A stretch of DNA of 64,000 nucleotides from Sphingomonas folli (GCF_019429525.1 NZ_JAHXZL010000001.1:372001-436000); one strand, 5' to 3'. Shown: positions 8,536-17,046, counted from the stretch's first letter. Notes: a model not told the origin generated them from the letters alone. Translations and numbers: made by a program.

Positions 8536-8801
8536 CAGTGGCCGGCGACGATCAGGTCGACGATCCGATCCATGAAGCGCGCCATGGCCTGCCCCATCAG
8601 CGGCAGCGTCACCAGCAGCACCAGCGCGAGCACGATCATCTTCGGCACGAAGGTGAGCGTCATCTCCTGTATCTGCGTGAGCGCCTGGAGCAGGCCGATC
8701 GCCGCGCCGACGATCAGCGAGGCGATCAGCAGCGGCCCCGCCAATGTCAGCAGCAGCATCATGGCCGCGCGTGTGATCTCGATCGCCTCGGTCCCGGTCA
8801 T
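8535..8801 (-). CDS. fliQ: Flagellar export gate protein FliQ
   Basis: This 88-residue protein with two membrane hairpins (about residues 15-40 and 50-75) carries the FliQ signature ALTQIQEMTLTFVPK. Four copies join FliP and FliR in the export gate. It lies nine bases after fliE and abuts fliR. Confidence 0.95.
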   Translation of the reverse strand: MTGTEAIEITRAAMMLLLTLAGPLLIASLIVGAAIGLLQALTQIQEMTLTFVPKMIVLALVLLVTLPLMGQAMARFMDRIVDLIVAGH

Positions 8802-8810
8802 CGCGCGACC

Positions 8811-9137
8811 TCAGATCTGCATCCGCATGATCTCATTGTACGCGTTCACCACGCGGTCGCGCACCGCGACCATCGTGTTGAGCGCGGTCTCGGCGGCGCC
8901 GATCGCGGTCACCACGTCGATGATGTCGCCCTGTCCGACGACCTGGCGCGCGCTGGCGGTCTCCGCCGTGCGCAGCGCGGTGCCGGTCTGCTCGATCAGC
9001 GGGGTGACATAAGCGGCGAAGCCGCTGCTCCCGGCCTCGGCGGGGGCGGTGACGGGTGCCGCCTCGCCGAGCCCGGCGATGATCGAGCGCGCCGTGCGGC
9101 CGTAAGCGTTGAGCGCGTCGAGCGCCTGGATCGACAT
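8811..9137 (-). CDS. fliE: Hook-basal body protein FliE
   Basis: FliE links the MS-ring and export gate to the proximal rod. The 108-residue product ends NAYNEIMRMQI, the typical FliE C-terminus in which NEIMRMQI packs in the rod, preceded by the conserved NTMVAVRDRVV. I place the start at ATG 9137 because an aggaga ribosome binding site lies just upstream and the sequence from there (MSIQALDALNAYG) looks like a family N-terminus. A longer open frame reaching 9230 would overlap flgC. Confidence 0.92.
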   Translation of the reverse strand: MSIQALDALNAYGRTARSIIAGLGEAAPVTAPAEAGSSGFAAYVTPLIEQTGTALRTAETASARQVVGQGDIIDVVTAIGAAETALNTMVAVRDRVVNAYNEIMRMQI

Positions 9138-9159
9138 CGTCTTTCTCCTGGGTGAGGGA

Positions 9160-9567
9160 TCAGCGCAGCACGTCGAGCGTGCGCGCCGCCATGCCGCGCG
9201 CGGCCTCGATCGCGTTGAGATTGGCCTCATAGGCGCGCTGCGCGGCCTTCATGTCGGCCGCCTCGATCAGCCCGTCGACGTTGGGACGCAGCACATAGCC
9301 GGCGGAGTCCGCCGCCGGCGTGCCGGGGGCGTAGACGCGCGAGAAGGGCGCCTTGTCGGGCGTGATCGAGCGGATGCGCACGCCCTGCGCGCCGGTGGCG
9401 CGATCCAGCGCGGACTGGAAGGTGGCGACGCGGCGCTGATACGGCTTGCCGCCCGCCGTGGTGGCGAGCGAGTCACTGTTGGCGAGGTTCTCCGCGATCA
9501 CGCGCATGCGCAGCGACTGCGCATGCAATCCGGTGGCCGAGATCTCGACCGCATTCCTGAAGCTCAT
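9160..9567 (-). CDS. flgC: Proximal rod protein FlgC
   Basis: FlgC is one of the four proximal rod subunits. The 135-residue protein starts MSFRNAVEISATGLHAQ, carries the rod/hook family motif as VIAENLANSDS, and ends with the FlgC block RPNVDGLIEAADMKAAQRAY and YEANLNAIEAAR. The start at 9567 fits these features; an upstream in-frame extension to 9672 is unlikely. It heads a minus-strand operon running to flgN. Its usual partner flgB is not beside it. Confidence 0.93.
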   Translation of the reverse strand: MSFRNAVEISATGLHAQSLRMRVIAENLANSDSLATTAGGKPYQRRVATFQSALDRATGAQGVRIRSITPDKAPFSRVYAPGTPAADSAGYVLRPNVDGLIEAADMKAAQRAYEANLNAIEAARGMAARTLDVLR

Positions 9568-9594
9568 CGGCTGCTCCCGCTGTCCGTCGTCGCT

Positions 9595-9605
9595 CCTGTT
9601 ATAGG
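9595..9605 (-). promoter_or_regulatory. CCTATAACAGG motif before flgC
   Basis: The minus strand reads CCTATAACAGG about 28 nt upstream of the flgC ATG, a suitable distance for a -10 element with a short leader. It is nearly the same as the sequence before motA. Confidence 0.5.
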
Positions 9606-9674
9606 CAATATTCACCGCAACCGCCGTCCGGCGCGGAATTCTTCCTACAATCTGGCGAACACAGGAGGACATGC

Positions 9675-9908
9675 ATGAGCGCGCTCGACGGGATCGTCGT
9701 AGAACTATCGGTCGTACTCGGGTCGGTGGACCTGCCGATCCGTCAGGTGTTGAAGCTGAGCCGCGGTACGATGGTCTCGCTGGACTGCGGCCACAACGAT
9801 CCCAGCCAGATCCACGCCGGGGACACGCTGATCGCCGAGGGGCGCGTCGTGCTCAGCGGCGAGGTGCTGTCGTTCGAGGTGACCCGCCTCGTGCGACCGG
9901 CCGCCTGA
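9675..9908 (+). CDS. fliN: Flagellar switch protein FliN (short)
   Basis: FliN builds the lower C-ring with FliM and takes part in rotation switching and export docking. At 77 residues this is essentially a bare SpoA (CheC/FliM/FliN C-terminal) domain: VELSVVLGSVDLPIRQVLKL at the start and GRVVLSGEVLSFEVTRLV at the end. The N-terminal extension seen in enterobacterial FliN is missing. The start at 9675 is set by caggagg at 9662-9668; a nearby ATG at 9671 is in another frame. fliO follows after three bases. Confidence 0.93.
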   Translation: MSALDGIVVELSVVLGSVDLPIRQVLKLSRGTMVSLDCGHNDPSQIHAGDTLIAEGRVVLSGEVLSFEVTRLVRPAA

Positions 9909-9911
9909 GCG

Positions 9912-10241
9912 ATGGACCTGATCGCCTCGCTGAGGTCGCTCGGCGCGCTCGCGCTCGTCCTCGGCCTGCTCGCCGCCGGTGCCTGGGGCGTGCGGCGCTA
10001 CGCCCCGGGCGGGCTGCGGCTGGCGCTGCCGGGCGGCGCCGGCGCCGCGGGCGAGCGGCGGCTCCACCTCGTCGAGCGGCTCGCGCTCGACCAGCGGCGC
10101 GCGCTGCTGCTGGTGCGCCACGACGCACGCGAGCATCTGATCCTCCTGTCGGGCGACCAGGCGGTGCGGCTCGACGCCGGCGGCGCGGCCGAGGGGCGGG
10201 GAGTGTCCGCTGCCCTGGTCGAGGAGGCGGTGCATGCGTGA
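9912..10241 (+). CDS. fliO: FliO-like export gate assembly protein
   Basis: FliO is a small single-pass membrane protein that assists FliP assembly. The 109-residue product has one membrane span near residues 8-28 and a short cytoplasmic domain with the FliO-like pattern RRLHLVERLALDQRRALLLV. It lies between fliN and fliP, its usual place, and overlaps fliP by eight bases. FliO is poorly conserved, so the position carries much of the weight. Confidence 0.85.
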   Translation: MDLIASLRSLGALALVLGLLAAGAWGVRRYAPGGLRLALPGGAGAAGERRLHLVERLALDQRRALLLVRHDAREHLILLSGDQAVRLDAGGAAEGRGVSAALVEEAVHA

Positions 10242-10983
10242 TCGCCCGCCGCGGCGCCGCGCGCGCGCCTTCCTGATCGCGGTCGGCGGCGCCGCCGCGC
10301 TGATCTCTCCCGTCGCCGCGCACGCCCAGGCGGTGCTCCCGCAGGGCGTGGCGGGCTCGCTGTCCGGCCATGCGATGCAGCTCGTCCTGGCCATGACGGT
10401 GCTGAGCCTCGCGCCCGGACTGCTGATGACGGTCACCGCCTTCACCCGCATCGTGGTGGCGCTCTCGCTGCTGCGCAGCGGCATCGGCGCGCCCGGCGTG
10501 CCACCCAACCCGGTGATCATCAGCCTGGCGCTGTTCCTCTCGTTCTTCGTCATGGCGCCGACCTTCGACACCGCGTGGCAGAAGGGGGTCGCGCCCTATA
10601 GCGCGGGCAAGATCAGCGAGACGCAGGCGTTCGAGCAGACCAGCGCGCCGTTCAAGCAGTTCATGCTGGCGCACGTGCGGCGCGAGGACCTGGCGCTGTT
10701 CGTCCAACTCTCCGGCCATCGCCCGCCGTCGCGCGCGGCGGTGCCGCTGACCACGCTGATGCCCGCCTTCATGATCTCCGAGCTCCGCCGCGCGTTCGAG
10801 ATCGGCTTCCTGCTGCTGCTGCCCTTCTTCGTGATCGACCTGGCGGTGTCGGCGGTGCTGATGGCGATGGGCATGATGATGCTGCCGCCGGCCTCGATCT
10901 CGCTGCCGCTCAAGATCATCTTCTTCGTGCTGGTCGACGGCTGGGCGCTCGTCGCCGGTTCGCTGGTGAAGAGCTTCGGCTGA
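10234..10983 (+). CDS. fliP: Flagellar export gate protein FliP
   Basis: FliP pentamers form the gate channel with FliQ and FliR. The 249-residue protein has a cleavable signal sequence (Arg-rich start, hydrophobic core, AHAQA cleavage region near residues 30-34), then LVLAMTVLSLAPGLLMTVTA and RIVVALSLLRSGIGAP. The C-terminal hydrophobic half includes the conserved ELRRAFEIGFLLLLPF. The signal sequence and the length are both normal for FliP. Confidence 0.96.
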   Translation: MRDRPPRRRARAFLIAVGGAAALISPVAAHAQAVLPQGVAGSLSGHAMQLVLAMTVLSLAPGLLMTVTAFTRIVVALSLLRSGIGAPGVPPNPVIISLALFLSFFVMAPTFDTAWQKGVAPYSAGKISETQAFEQTSAPFKQFMLAHVRREDLALFVQLSGHRPPSRAAVPLTTLMPAFMISELRRAFEIGFLLLLPFFVIDLAVSAVLMAMGMMMLPPASISLPLKIIFFVLVDGWALVAGSLVKSFG

Positions 10984-11022
10984 GCCGCGCCGACCGACGG
11001 ACGAGCCGCCGGGGGCGGGGCG

Positions 11023-11394
11023 TCAGCCCGGCTGGTCGGTGCCGCCGGGCCGGTCGGTCAGCCCTTCCATGATCGTGCGGTTGACGTCAATCAGCGAGTC
11101 GATGTCCTCCTCGCCGCGCATCACCGCACTGGTGTGGCGATCGACCCACAGGCCGAGGGAAATGATCCGCGCGCGCAGCTCGGGCGGCAGCTGGTTGGCG
11201 TCGTCGGCGCACATCGTCGCGAACAATGCCCACATCTCGCGGTTGCGGTGGAGCGGCGCCATGAGGGCGGGCCCGCGCAACCGTTGTGCCGCGGCGGCCA
11301 CCAGCTCGTGCGTCACCTCCGCGATGAGCCGCAGCTCGCTCATGCGCGGCGTCTCGGCATAGGCACGCGCCTTGACATAGGCTTGGACGGACAC
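11023..11394 (-). CDS. flaF: Flagellin regulator FlaF
   Basis: FlaF is an alphaproteobacterial protein needed for flagellin synthesis and secretion; in Caulobacter it works with FlbT. The 123-residue product shows the family pattern: MSVQAYVKARAYAETPR at the start, then NREMWALFATMCADDANQLP, ISLGLWVDRHTSAVMRG and LIDVNRTIMEGL. It is a single-gene unit divergent from motA. The start at 11394 is preceded by acgaggagat. The flagellin gene and flbT are not in the window. Confidence 0.93.
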   Translation of the reverse strand: MSVQAYVKARAYAETPRMSELRLIAEVTHELVAAAAQRLRGPALMAPLHRNREMWALFATMCADDANQLPPELRARIISLGLWVDRHTSAVMRGEEDIDSLIDVNRTIMEGLTDRPGGTDQPG

Positions 11395-11420
11395 GGTGAT
11401 CTCCTCGTAACGGACTGACG

Positions 11421-11431
11421 CCTCATTATAG
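11421..11431 (-). promoter_or_regulatory. CTATAATGAGG motif before flaF
   Basis: The minus strand reads CTATAATGAGG about 27 nt upstream of the flaF start. It contains a perfect TATAAT and resembles the other flagellar motifs, though the 3' half differs. Confidence 0.45.
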
Positions 11432-11524
11432 TCGCCGATCCGCCCGAGGCGGCGAACGAGACCCGGAACGACGCGGCGCGGCCGCGGAAATTGTTCGCGA
11501 CCGGCCGCGGCGCGGATCGATCCT

Positions 11525-11536
11525 CCTATAAACAGG
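11525..11536 (+). promoter_or_regulatory. CCTATAAACAGG motif before motA
   Basis: CCTATAAACAGG lies about 34 nt upstream of the motA ATG and closely matches the motif before flgC. It is placed well for a -10 element. Confidence 0.5.
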
Positions 11537-11570
11537 CAGCGGCCTCAGTCGCGCTCTGGGCGGGATAGCG

Positions 11571-12458
11571 ATGTTCAACAGTATCGGAATCGTGGTGGTG
11601 CTGGTCTGCGTCTTCGGCAGCTTCGTGCTGTCGGGCGGCAAGTTGGCGGTGGTACTTCATGCGATGCCCTATGAGCTGCTGGCGGTCTCCGGCGCGGCGG
11701 TCGGTGCGTTCATGCTGGGCAACTCGGTGTCGATCGCGAAACGCACGCTCAACGGCGTGTCGCGCGCGTTCCGCGGGCCGCACTGGCGCACCGCGGACTA
11801 TCGCGACCTGCTCGCCCTGCTCTTCTCGCTGCTGCTGCTGTTCCGCAAGGGCGGGGCGGCGAAGATCGAGAATCACATCGACGAGCCGGCGAACAGCAGC
11901 ATCTTCGCGGCCTATCCGCGGCTGCTGGCGGATGCCGGGCTGATCGAGTTCATCTGCGACTATCTGCGCGCCATGACGGTCAACCTCGACGACCCGCACC
12001 AGCTCGCCGAGGCCATGGAGAGCGACATCGATCGCCACCACGCCGAGGAGGCGCAACCGGTGCACGCGCTGCAGGCCATGGCGGACGGCCTCCCGGCGCT
12101 GGGGATCGTCGCGGCGGTGCTCGGCGTCATCAAGACGATGAGCTCGATCGACCAGCCGACCGACATATTGGGCGCGATGATCGGGGGCGCGCTGGTCGGT
12201 ACCTTCCTCGGCGTGCTGCTATCCTATTGCTTCGTCGGGCCGCTCGGCGCGAAGCTGGCGCAGGTGGTCGACGAGGACTGCAAACCCTATTCGATCGTCA
12301 AGGCGGCGATCGTCGCCCACGCCCAGGGCATGCCGACCCAGCTCTCGATCGAGCTGGCACGCCGCATGACGCCGTCCGAGGCGGCACCCAGCTTCGCCGA
12401 GCTGGAGGCCTCGCTCGACGACGCGCAACAGCGCTTCAACCTCGCCCCAGCGGCCTGA
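11571..12458 (+). CDS. motA: Flagellar stator protein MotA
   Basis: MotA forms the pentameric ring of the proton-driven stator in the inner membrane. The 295-residue protein has two N-terminal and two C-terminal membrane spans, the latter around GLPALGIVAAVLGVIKTMSS with the conserved Pro of the channel. The large cytoplasmic loop contains the charged region LLLLFRKGGAAKIENHID that meets FliG. Length is normal. It leads the motA-cheY-orf-motB-FliL-like operon. Confidence 0.95.
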   Translation: MFNSIGIVVVLVCVFGSFVLSGGKLAVVLHAMPYELLAVSGAAVGAFMLGNSVSIAKRTLNGVSRAFRGPHWRTADYRDLLALLFSLLLLFRKGGAAKIENHIDEPANSSIFAAYPRLLADAGLIEFICDYLRAMTVNLDDPHQLAEAMESDIDRHHAEEAQPVHALQAMADGLPALGIVAAVLGVIKTMSSIDQPTDILGAMIGGALVGTFLGVLLSYCFVGPLGAKLAQVVDEDCKPYSIVKAAIVAHAQGMPTQLSIELARRMTPSEAAPSFAELEASLDDAQQRFNLAPAA

Positions 12459-12505
12459 GCCCCGCGCAGCTCGGCACACCCCCAAGGAGGAGCTGGAAAG
12501 CGCTC

Positions 12506-12895
12506 ATGGTACAAGCTTCAGCGATCAAGGTGATGGTCGTCGACGACCAGACGAGCATGCGCGCGATGATCTGCCGCGCGCTGCAGGACTTCGGCTTCCG
12601 CGACGTGCGTGACTGTCCCGGCGCCGCGCAGGCGCTCGACGCGATCCGCGCCGACCGGGTCCATCTCGTCATCTCCGACTATAACATGCCGGAGATGGAC
12701 GGGCTCGCCTTCCTCGAGGCGGTGCGGAGCGACCCCGAGATCGGCAAGACCGGGTTCATCATGCTGACCGGCTCGTCCGACCGCGCGGTGGTCGAGCGGG
12801 CCGCGGCGCTCGGGGTCAACAACTATGTGGTCAAGCCCTTCACCCCGGCGACCCTGCGCGAGAAGATCGAGCATGTCTTCGGAGCGCTGGCATGA
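12506..12895 (+). CDS. cheY: CheY-type response regulator
   Basis: This is a stand-alone receiver domain of 129 residues. The acidic pocket is VVDD at 11-14, the phosphorylation site is Asp58 (ISDYNMPEMDG), Thr88 follows, and Lys110 is in the VVKPF motif; all key residues are present. CheY-P binds the FliM N-terminus to change rotation. An open frame extends upstream, but ATG 12506 fits the domain start and follows an aaggagg site at 12484-12490. Sitting between motA and motB, it is probably dedicated to this motor. Confidence 0.9.
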   Translation: MVQASAIKVMVVDDQTSMRAMICRALQDFGFRDVRDCPGAAQALDAIRADRVHLVISDYNMPEMDGLAFLEAVRSDPEIGKTGFIMLTGSSDRAVVERAAALGVNNYVVKPFTPATLREKIEHVFGALA

Positions 12896-13125
12896 GCGCG
12901 ATCGACGACGACCGCCCGGATGCCCCGGGCGCGATGTACGATGTCGCGCGCGCCGCGCTCCTGGGTCTGACGCAGGGCCGCTCGTCGGGTCCGGCGCCAC
13001 GCCGTCGCGCGGTGGACGCGCTGGAACGCCTCGGCGGCCCGGCGGACGCCGCGGGAGAGGTGGCACCGCTCGACGAGCGGGATGGAGGGTCAGGTCAGGA
13101 GGGCGACCATGAGCGTGGCCGGTGA
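12892..13125 (+). CDS. Small unidentified protein between cheY and motB
   Basis: A 77-residue frame starts at an ATG overlapping the cheY stop (ATGA) and ends 17 nt inside motB. The product is acidic at the start, has a possible helix (AMYDVARAALLGLTQG, then RRRAVDALERLGG), and has a Gly/Asp/Glu-rich end. The translational coupling argues it is real; the lack of any family resemblance argues caution. It could be a small partner of CheY or merely an open stretch carrying the motB ribosome binding site. Confidence 0.4.
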   Translation: MSAIDDDRPDAPGAMYDVARAALLGLTQGRSSGPAPRRRAVDALERLGGPADAAGEVAPLDERDGGSGQEGDHERGR

Positions 13126-13981
13126 GGAAGCGGCACCGACGGTGGTCATCCGCCGCCGCCGGTCTCGTCGCGGGGCGGCGTACCGTCACACGGGAGCGTG
13201 GAAGGTCGCCTATGCGGATTTCGTGACCGCGATGATGGCTTTCTTCATGCTGCTGTGGCTGATCGCGACGCCCGACAAGGGGCGCCTGAAGGGCCTAGCG
13301 CAATATTTCTCCACCTCGGTGACGACGATGGCGCCGGCGGCGCAGACGGACCAGCCCGAGATCGAGCCCGGGACCGGCGGGCGACTGCGCCGCGCGCAGG
13401 GTGACCAGCCGCAGGCCTATGGTATCCTGAGCGCGGAGGCCGGCACCGCCGGCGCGTCCCGCGGCGGCACCGCGAACATCCCAGCCGCGAGCCGGCGCGC
13501 GCTCGCCGACGAGCTCAAGGTCGCGCTCGAGCTCGCGCCCAACGCGGCCCCGGGGCAGCGCGCGGTACAGGTCGAGCGCGAGCATGACGGCGCTCGCATC
13601 ACGCTGATGGACACCGCGCAGCAGAGCATCTTCGTCGGGCCGACCGCCGAACTCAACGGCTACAGCCGCGCGCTGCTCGCCCATGTCGCGCGCAAGCTCT
13701 CACACGTCGACGCGCAGCTCGCGATCGAGGGACATACCAGCGCGGAGGGCGGCGCGCAGAGCGCGGCGAACTGGCGGCTCTCGGGCGACCGCGCCGAGGC
13801 CGCGCGCGACGTGCTGGTGGCGGGCGGCCTCTCGCCCGATCGGTTCGCGCAGATCGTCGCGCGCGCCGGCACCCAGCCGATCTATCCCGACCAGCCGAGC
13901 CGCGCCGAGAACCGACGGATCGCGATCATCGTGCTGTCCGAGCCGTCCGTGCTGCCGCGTGACGTCAGCCTCCGCTTCTGA
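13109..13981 (+). CDS. motB: Flagellar stator protein MotB
   Basis: MotB pairs with MotA; its plug and OmpA-like domain anchor the stator to peptidoglycan. Near the N-terminus is the single span WKVAYADFVTAMMAFFMLLW with the proton-carrying Asp at 37. A long periplasmic linker follows, then the OmpA-like domain from about residue 165 (IEGHTSAEGG, NWRLSGDRAEAARDVL). I choose ATG 13109 because aggagg at 13097-13102 sits just upstream; an in-frame ATG at 13082 is the alternative. Confidence 0.94.
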   Translation: MSVAGEEAAPTVVIRRRRSRRGAAYRHTGAWKVAYADFVTAMMAFFMLLWLIATPDKGRLKGLAQYFSTSVTTMAPAAQTDQPEIEPGTGGRLRRAQGDQPQAYGILSAEAGTAGASRGGTANIPAASRRALADELKVALELAPNAAPGQRAVQVEREHDGARITLMDTAQQSIFVGPTAELNGYSRALLAHVARKLSHVDAQLAIEGHTSAEGGAQSAANWRLSGDRAEAARDVLVAGGLSPDRFAQIVARAGTQPIYPDQPSRAENRRIAIIVLSEPSVLPRDVSLRF

Positions 13982-13999
13982 GCCTCAAGGATTATCGCG

Positions 14000-14428
14000 A
14001 TGCCCCCATTCGCGCGTCGTCTGCTCGTGCTGCTCTGCGGCGTCTCCGTCGGCAGCCTGAGCGCGCTCGAGGTCAGTCATCTGGTCGCGGGCGACAATGT
14101 CTTCGCCGCGACACCTAGGCGCGAGTTCATGCCGATCGGCACACTGACCGCGCCGCTCGTCGGCTCGGACGGCCATCTGCTCGGCTATCTCAGCTTCGAG
14201 GCGCAGATCGAGGTGCCGGTCAGGCGCGAGCGCGAGGTACGCTCCGGCCTGCCGGTGCTCGCCGACGCGGTCAACCGCACCAGCTTCGCCGCGCCGATCG
14301 CCGGCGCGGCCGAGGGCTATGTGCCGCAGTTGCAGGTGCTGCGCGAACTCGTCCATGCTGCGGCGCTGAAGACCTACGGGCCGGACGTCGTGTCGCGAAC
14401 GGTGATCACGCGCGCCGGACTCACCTGA
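14000..14428 (+). CDS. Membrane-anchored FliL-like protein, stator operon
   Basis: The 142-residue protein has an N-terminal hydrophobic segment (about residues 5-25, signal anchor or signal peptide) and a periplasmic domain. That domain has the general order of FliL: a first strand FMPIGTLTAPL, a long strand LLGYLSFEAQIEV, a helix around VRSGLPVLADAVNR, then a helix and final strand VVSRTVITRAG. FliL rings surround stators and stabilise them. It is the last gene after motB, 18 nt downstream, so a stator role is likely. The FliL resemblance is by pattern, not strong identity; the classical fliL is at 20897-21415. Confidence 0.55.
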   Translation: MPPFARRLLVLLCGVSVGSLSALEVSHLVAGDNVFAATPRREFMPIGTLTAPLVGSDGHLLGYLSFEAQIEVPVRREREVRSGLPVLADAVNRTSFAAPIAGAAEGYVPQLQVLRELVHAAALKTYGPDVVSRTVITRAGLT

Positions 14429-15020
14429 ACGACCGCGCGAGCATCTCGGGCCTGCGCCGGCGGGACGCTCTCGTGGCGATCGCCGCGACGCGGCCCAGGG
14501 CCAGATCAGGGGGGCGGTCGTATGACTCGCGCCTGGCGTGCAGCGATGGGCTCGGGCACGGACCGGCGCCGGTCGACCGGCGTGAGCGACGTTGATCGAC
14601 GAGGTCGCCGCGCTCGCCCCCAACCCGCTCTCACCGCCGTTCCAGCAGGTGGTAAGCTAGCGGGTCGCATGGACATCGACGGTCGGTAGGCGGAGCCGCT
14701 CGCCTGTGGTCACCCTTCGTTTCAGCGTCGACGACGGCTCGAGCCTGTCGCGATCGCGGGCGCCCGGCAGTGACGAGGGTCGGGTTCGCCGATCCGCACA
14801 GGTCCGCGTGACACGGCGTCAGCCAGCCGCGCGCCTGGTCGGGCTCGGACCTGCCGAGCCGATCGCGCCGCATGCGTCCGGACCATCTGTTCGCGCCGCT
14901 ACGCGCCCGATCGCGGCGTCCTCTACGCGGGAAACGGAAGCGACCCTTGTCACGGCCGGCGCGCGCGACCCGCGATCTGGATCAGCCCGCGCGGCGCTGC
15001 CCCGCGCGGTGCGGCATCCG
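14429..15020. other. 592-nt region with no convincing gene
   Basis: This lies between convergent gene ends (FliL-like + and TPR -). I see no supported gene, no RNA gene and no strong terminator hairpin. Confidence 0.55.
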
Positions 15021-16784
15021 TCACGCCGGCGGCGTGCCCGGCGTGACCGGCGCGTCGAGCAGCGGTGCGAGCGCGTCGACCGGGCTGACCGTCGGCAGCG
15101 CGGCGAGTGCCTCTTCCAGCCGTGTCCCGCCGCCGCCGGTGAGCGGACCGCTGAGCAGTCGGAAAACACGGTCGCTCGGCCGTGCCTCGAATCCGGCGGC
15201 GTAGCGCTGGTGCAGCGAGTCGAGCTCGCTGATGCGGCCCAGCATCGCCAGCGCGATGGCATGACGCAGCACGATGATCTGCTCGACGTCGCTGAGTGGC
15301 GCCGCGACGCGAGGCAGCAGCGACTGGTCGGCGGCGAGCAGATCGGCCCAGCGCCGCTGCTTCCACAGGATTTCGCTGCGCAGCGCGGCGCTGTTCGGGA
15401 CCTCGGCGAGGATCGCGACCGCCTGATCGACCCGGCCGAGCTGGGAGAGCGCGATCGCCTGGAGGCGTTGGCGCTCCTCGATCATCGCGGGCGTATAGTC
15501 GTTCCGCGCGGTGGTGCGCAGCAGCGTCACCGCGTCACCCGGCTTGCCGGCGAGGATCTGCAGCGTCGCCACGCGCGCGGAGAGAGGCCCCTGCGCGATA
15601 TCGCTGGTGCGGTAGCGCAGCTGATAGGCGAGCAGGTCGGCCGCCTGCGGGTAGAGTCCCGCCTGGATGAGCCGCTGCGCGAACGTCTCCATCAGCCGGT
15701 TGCCGCTCGCCCCGGAGGGCAGGATATCGCGATAGTCCCACAGCAGGGTCGCGCTGCGGGGCAGCGGCATGGTCGCGCCCGGGCCGACCAGCGCCTCGAG
15801 CTGATCCTGCACCCGCGCGCGGAACTCGGCCGGCCGGCGGGTCACGTCGAAATAGCGGAGCAGCGCGGCGCCCGCGGCGAGCGCGGCGGCATGGTCGCCG
15901 CGCTCGGCGGCGAGCCGGAAGGTGAGCACCCGCGCCCGCTCCTCCACCGCGTCGCCGCGCCAGGCGAAATCGAGCGCGTTCAATTGCTTGATTGCGGCGT
16001 CCGGGGCGAGCTCGCGACTGGCCAGGCCCACCTCGATCAGGCCGAGGCGAGCGGCCGCGCGGTCCACCGGCGCCCCCTCGCGTTCGACCTTTCCGAAGAG
16101 CGTTCGCGCCGGAGCATATTGTCCCAGCTGCGCCTGCGCGCGCGCGCGCAGCAGCGTGGCGGTGGGGTGATCGGGCGGCAGAGCCGCAAGCACCGCGCCC
16201 GCCGCCTCGGGACGCCCCGTCTCGAGCGCGATCGTCGCGATCGCCAGGGTGAACGGCGTCCGCGCGGGGGCGGGACGCGCCATCAGCGCGGGGGTAGCGC
16301 AGGCCACCGAGGCGCGCGCCGCCTCATATTGCGCGAGCTCCGCCAACGCGCGCAGCCGCCAGGCGCAGCGCTCGGCGCTGGGCGCGCCGGTGCCCGCGGC
16401 GCCGGGAGCGAGGGCGACCAGCGCCTCCGCGTCATGATGCGCCAGCGTGAGCGCGGCGCCGTAGGCGAGCCGGAACGAGTCGAGCAGGAGCAGGTCGGGC
16501 TCGTCCTGTCGCATGGTCTCGAGCACGCCGATCGCCTCGGCACCGCGCGCCTGCCCGATCAGGCTGCGCGCGAACGCCCAGCGCGCCGGCTGGCGCTCGC
16601 TCGCTGAGACGCTCAGCGCGTGCCAGGCGTCGGCGTCGGGTACGACCGGCCAGGCCGCCCGGCCACTCGGCAACGGCACGCGCGCCAATGTCGGCGCGAA
16701 GCTGGCGCCGCCCGTCTGCGCGGTCGCGCCGCCGGCCGCGAGCGCCAGCGCGAGCGCGAGCGCGGCGGTGAGACGCGCCCTCAC
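15021..16784 (-). CDS. Periplasmic TPR-rich protein of the flagellar cluster
   Basis: The 587-residue product begins with a clear signal peptide (basic start, Leu/Ala core, cleavage near ATAQ) and then consists of repeated helical pairs of the tetratricopeptide type (for example ATLLRARAQAQLGQYAPART and RVATLQILAGKPGDAVTLL). TPR proteins are scaffolds. In a cluster with motA, motB, motE-like and FliL-like genes, a periplasmic role in placing or holding stators (as MotC does in rhizobia or PflA in Campylobacter) is a reasonable guess, not shown by sequence. The start is GTG 16784, overlapping the stop of the small membrane protein gene (GTGA). Confidence 0.75.
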   Translation of the reverse strand: MRARLTAALALALALAAGGATAQTGGASFAPTLARVPLPSGRAAWPVVPDADAWHALSVSASERQPARWAFARSLIGQARGAEAIGVLETMRQDEPDLLLLDSFRLAYGAALTLAHHDAEALVALAPGAAGTGAPSAERCAWRLRALAELAQYEAARASVACATPALMARPAPARTPFTLAIATIALETGRPEAAGAVLAALPPDHPTATLLRARAQAQLGQYAPARTLFGKVEREGAPVDRAAARLGLIEVGLASRELAPDAAIKQLNALDFAWRGDAVEERARVLTFRLAAERGDHAAALAAGAALLRYFDVTRRPAEFRARVQDQLEALVGPGATMPLPRSATLLWDYRDILPSGASGNRLMETFAQRLIQAGLYPQAADLLAYQLRYRTSDIAQGPLSARVATLQILAGKPGDAVTLLRTTARNDYTPAMIEERQRLQAIALSQLGRVDQAVAILAEVPNSAALRSEILWKQRRWADLLAADQSLLPRVAAPLSDVEQIIVLRHAIALAMLGRISELDSLHQRYAAGFEARPSDRVFRLLSGPLTGGGGTRLEEALAALPTVSPVDALAPLLDAPVTPGTPPA

Positions 16785-17035
16785 GACAGCACGTCCGGGA
16801 TCAGGCCGAGCAGCGCCACGGCCACGCCGCCTGCCGCGGTGGCGCACAGGAACAGGATGGTGAGCGACCAGGAGGGCGCGTCCTCGGCGAGGGTCGGCGC
16901 GGGCGGCTCGCGATCGAACGCGTCATCGTCCCAGCGCCGATCGCCCCGCTCGGTCGATGCTGTCGACGTGTCACTGTCGCGGGTGATGACCCGGTAGCGT
17001 GGTGGAAGGTTTCGACCGTTCATTGACGCATCCAT
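16781..17035 (-). CDS. Small single-span membrane protein coupled to the TPR gene
   Basis: The 84-residue protein has a charged N-terminal half (Arg/Asp-rich, about residues 1-50), one membrane span near 55-78 (LTILFLCATAAGGVAVALLG) and a very short tail. This suggests a cytoplasmic N-terminus and a single anchor. It is translationally coupled to the TPR gene, so the two probably act together. ATG at 17035 or 17023 are both possible. I recognise no family. Confidence 0.65.
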   Translation of the reverse strand: MDASMNGRNLPPRYRVITRDSDTSTASTERGDRRWDDDAFDREPPAPTLAEDAPSWSLTILFLCATAAGGVAVALLGLIPDVLS

Positions 17036-17046
17036 CGAGTTGGTCG

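Noticed and set aside
6685..9012. 775-codon plus-strand frame opposite flhB, fliR and fliQ
   Set aside because: It lies wholly antisense to recognised export-gate genes and has no domain-like sequence.
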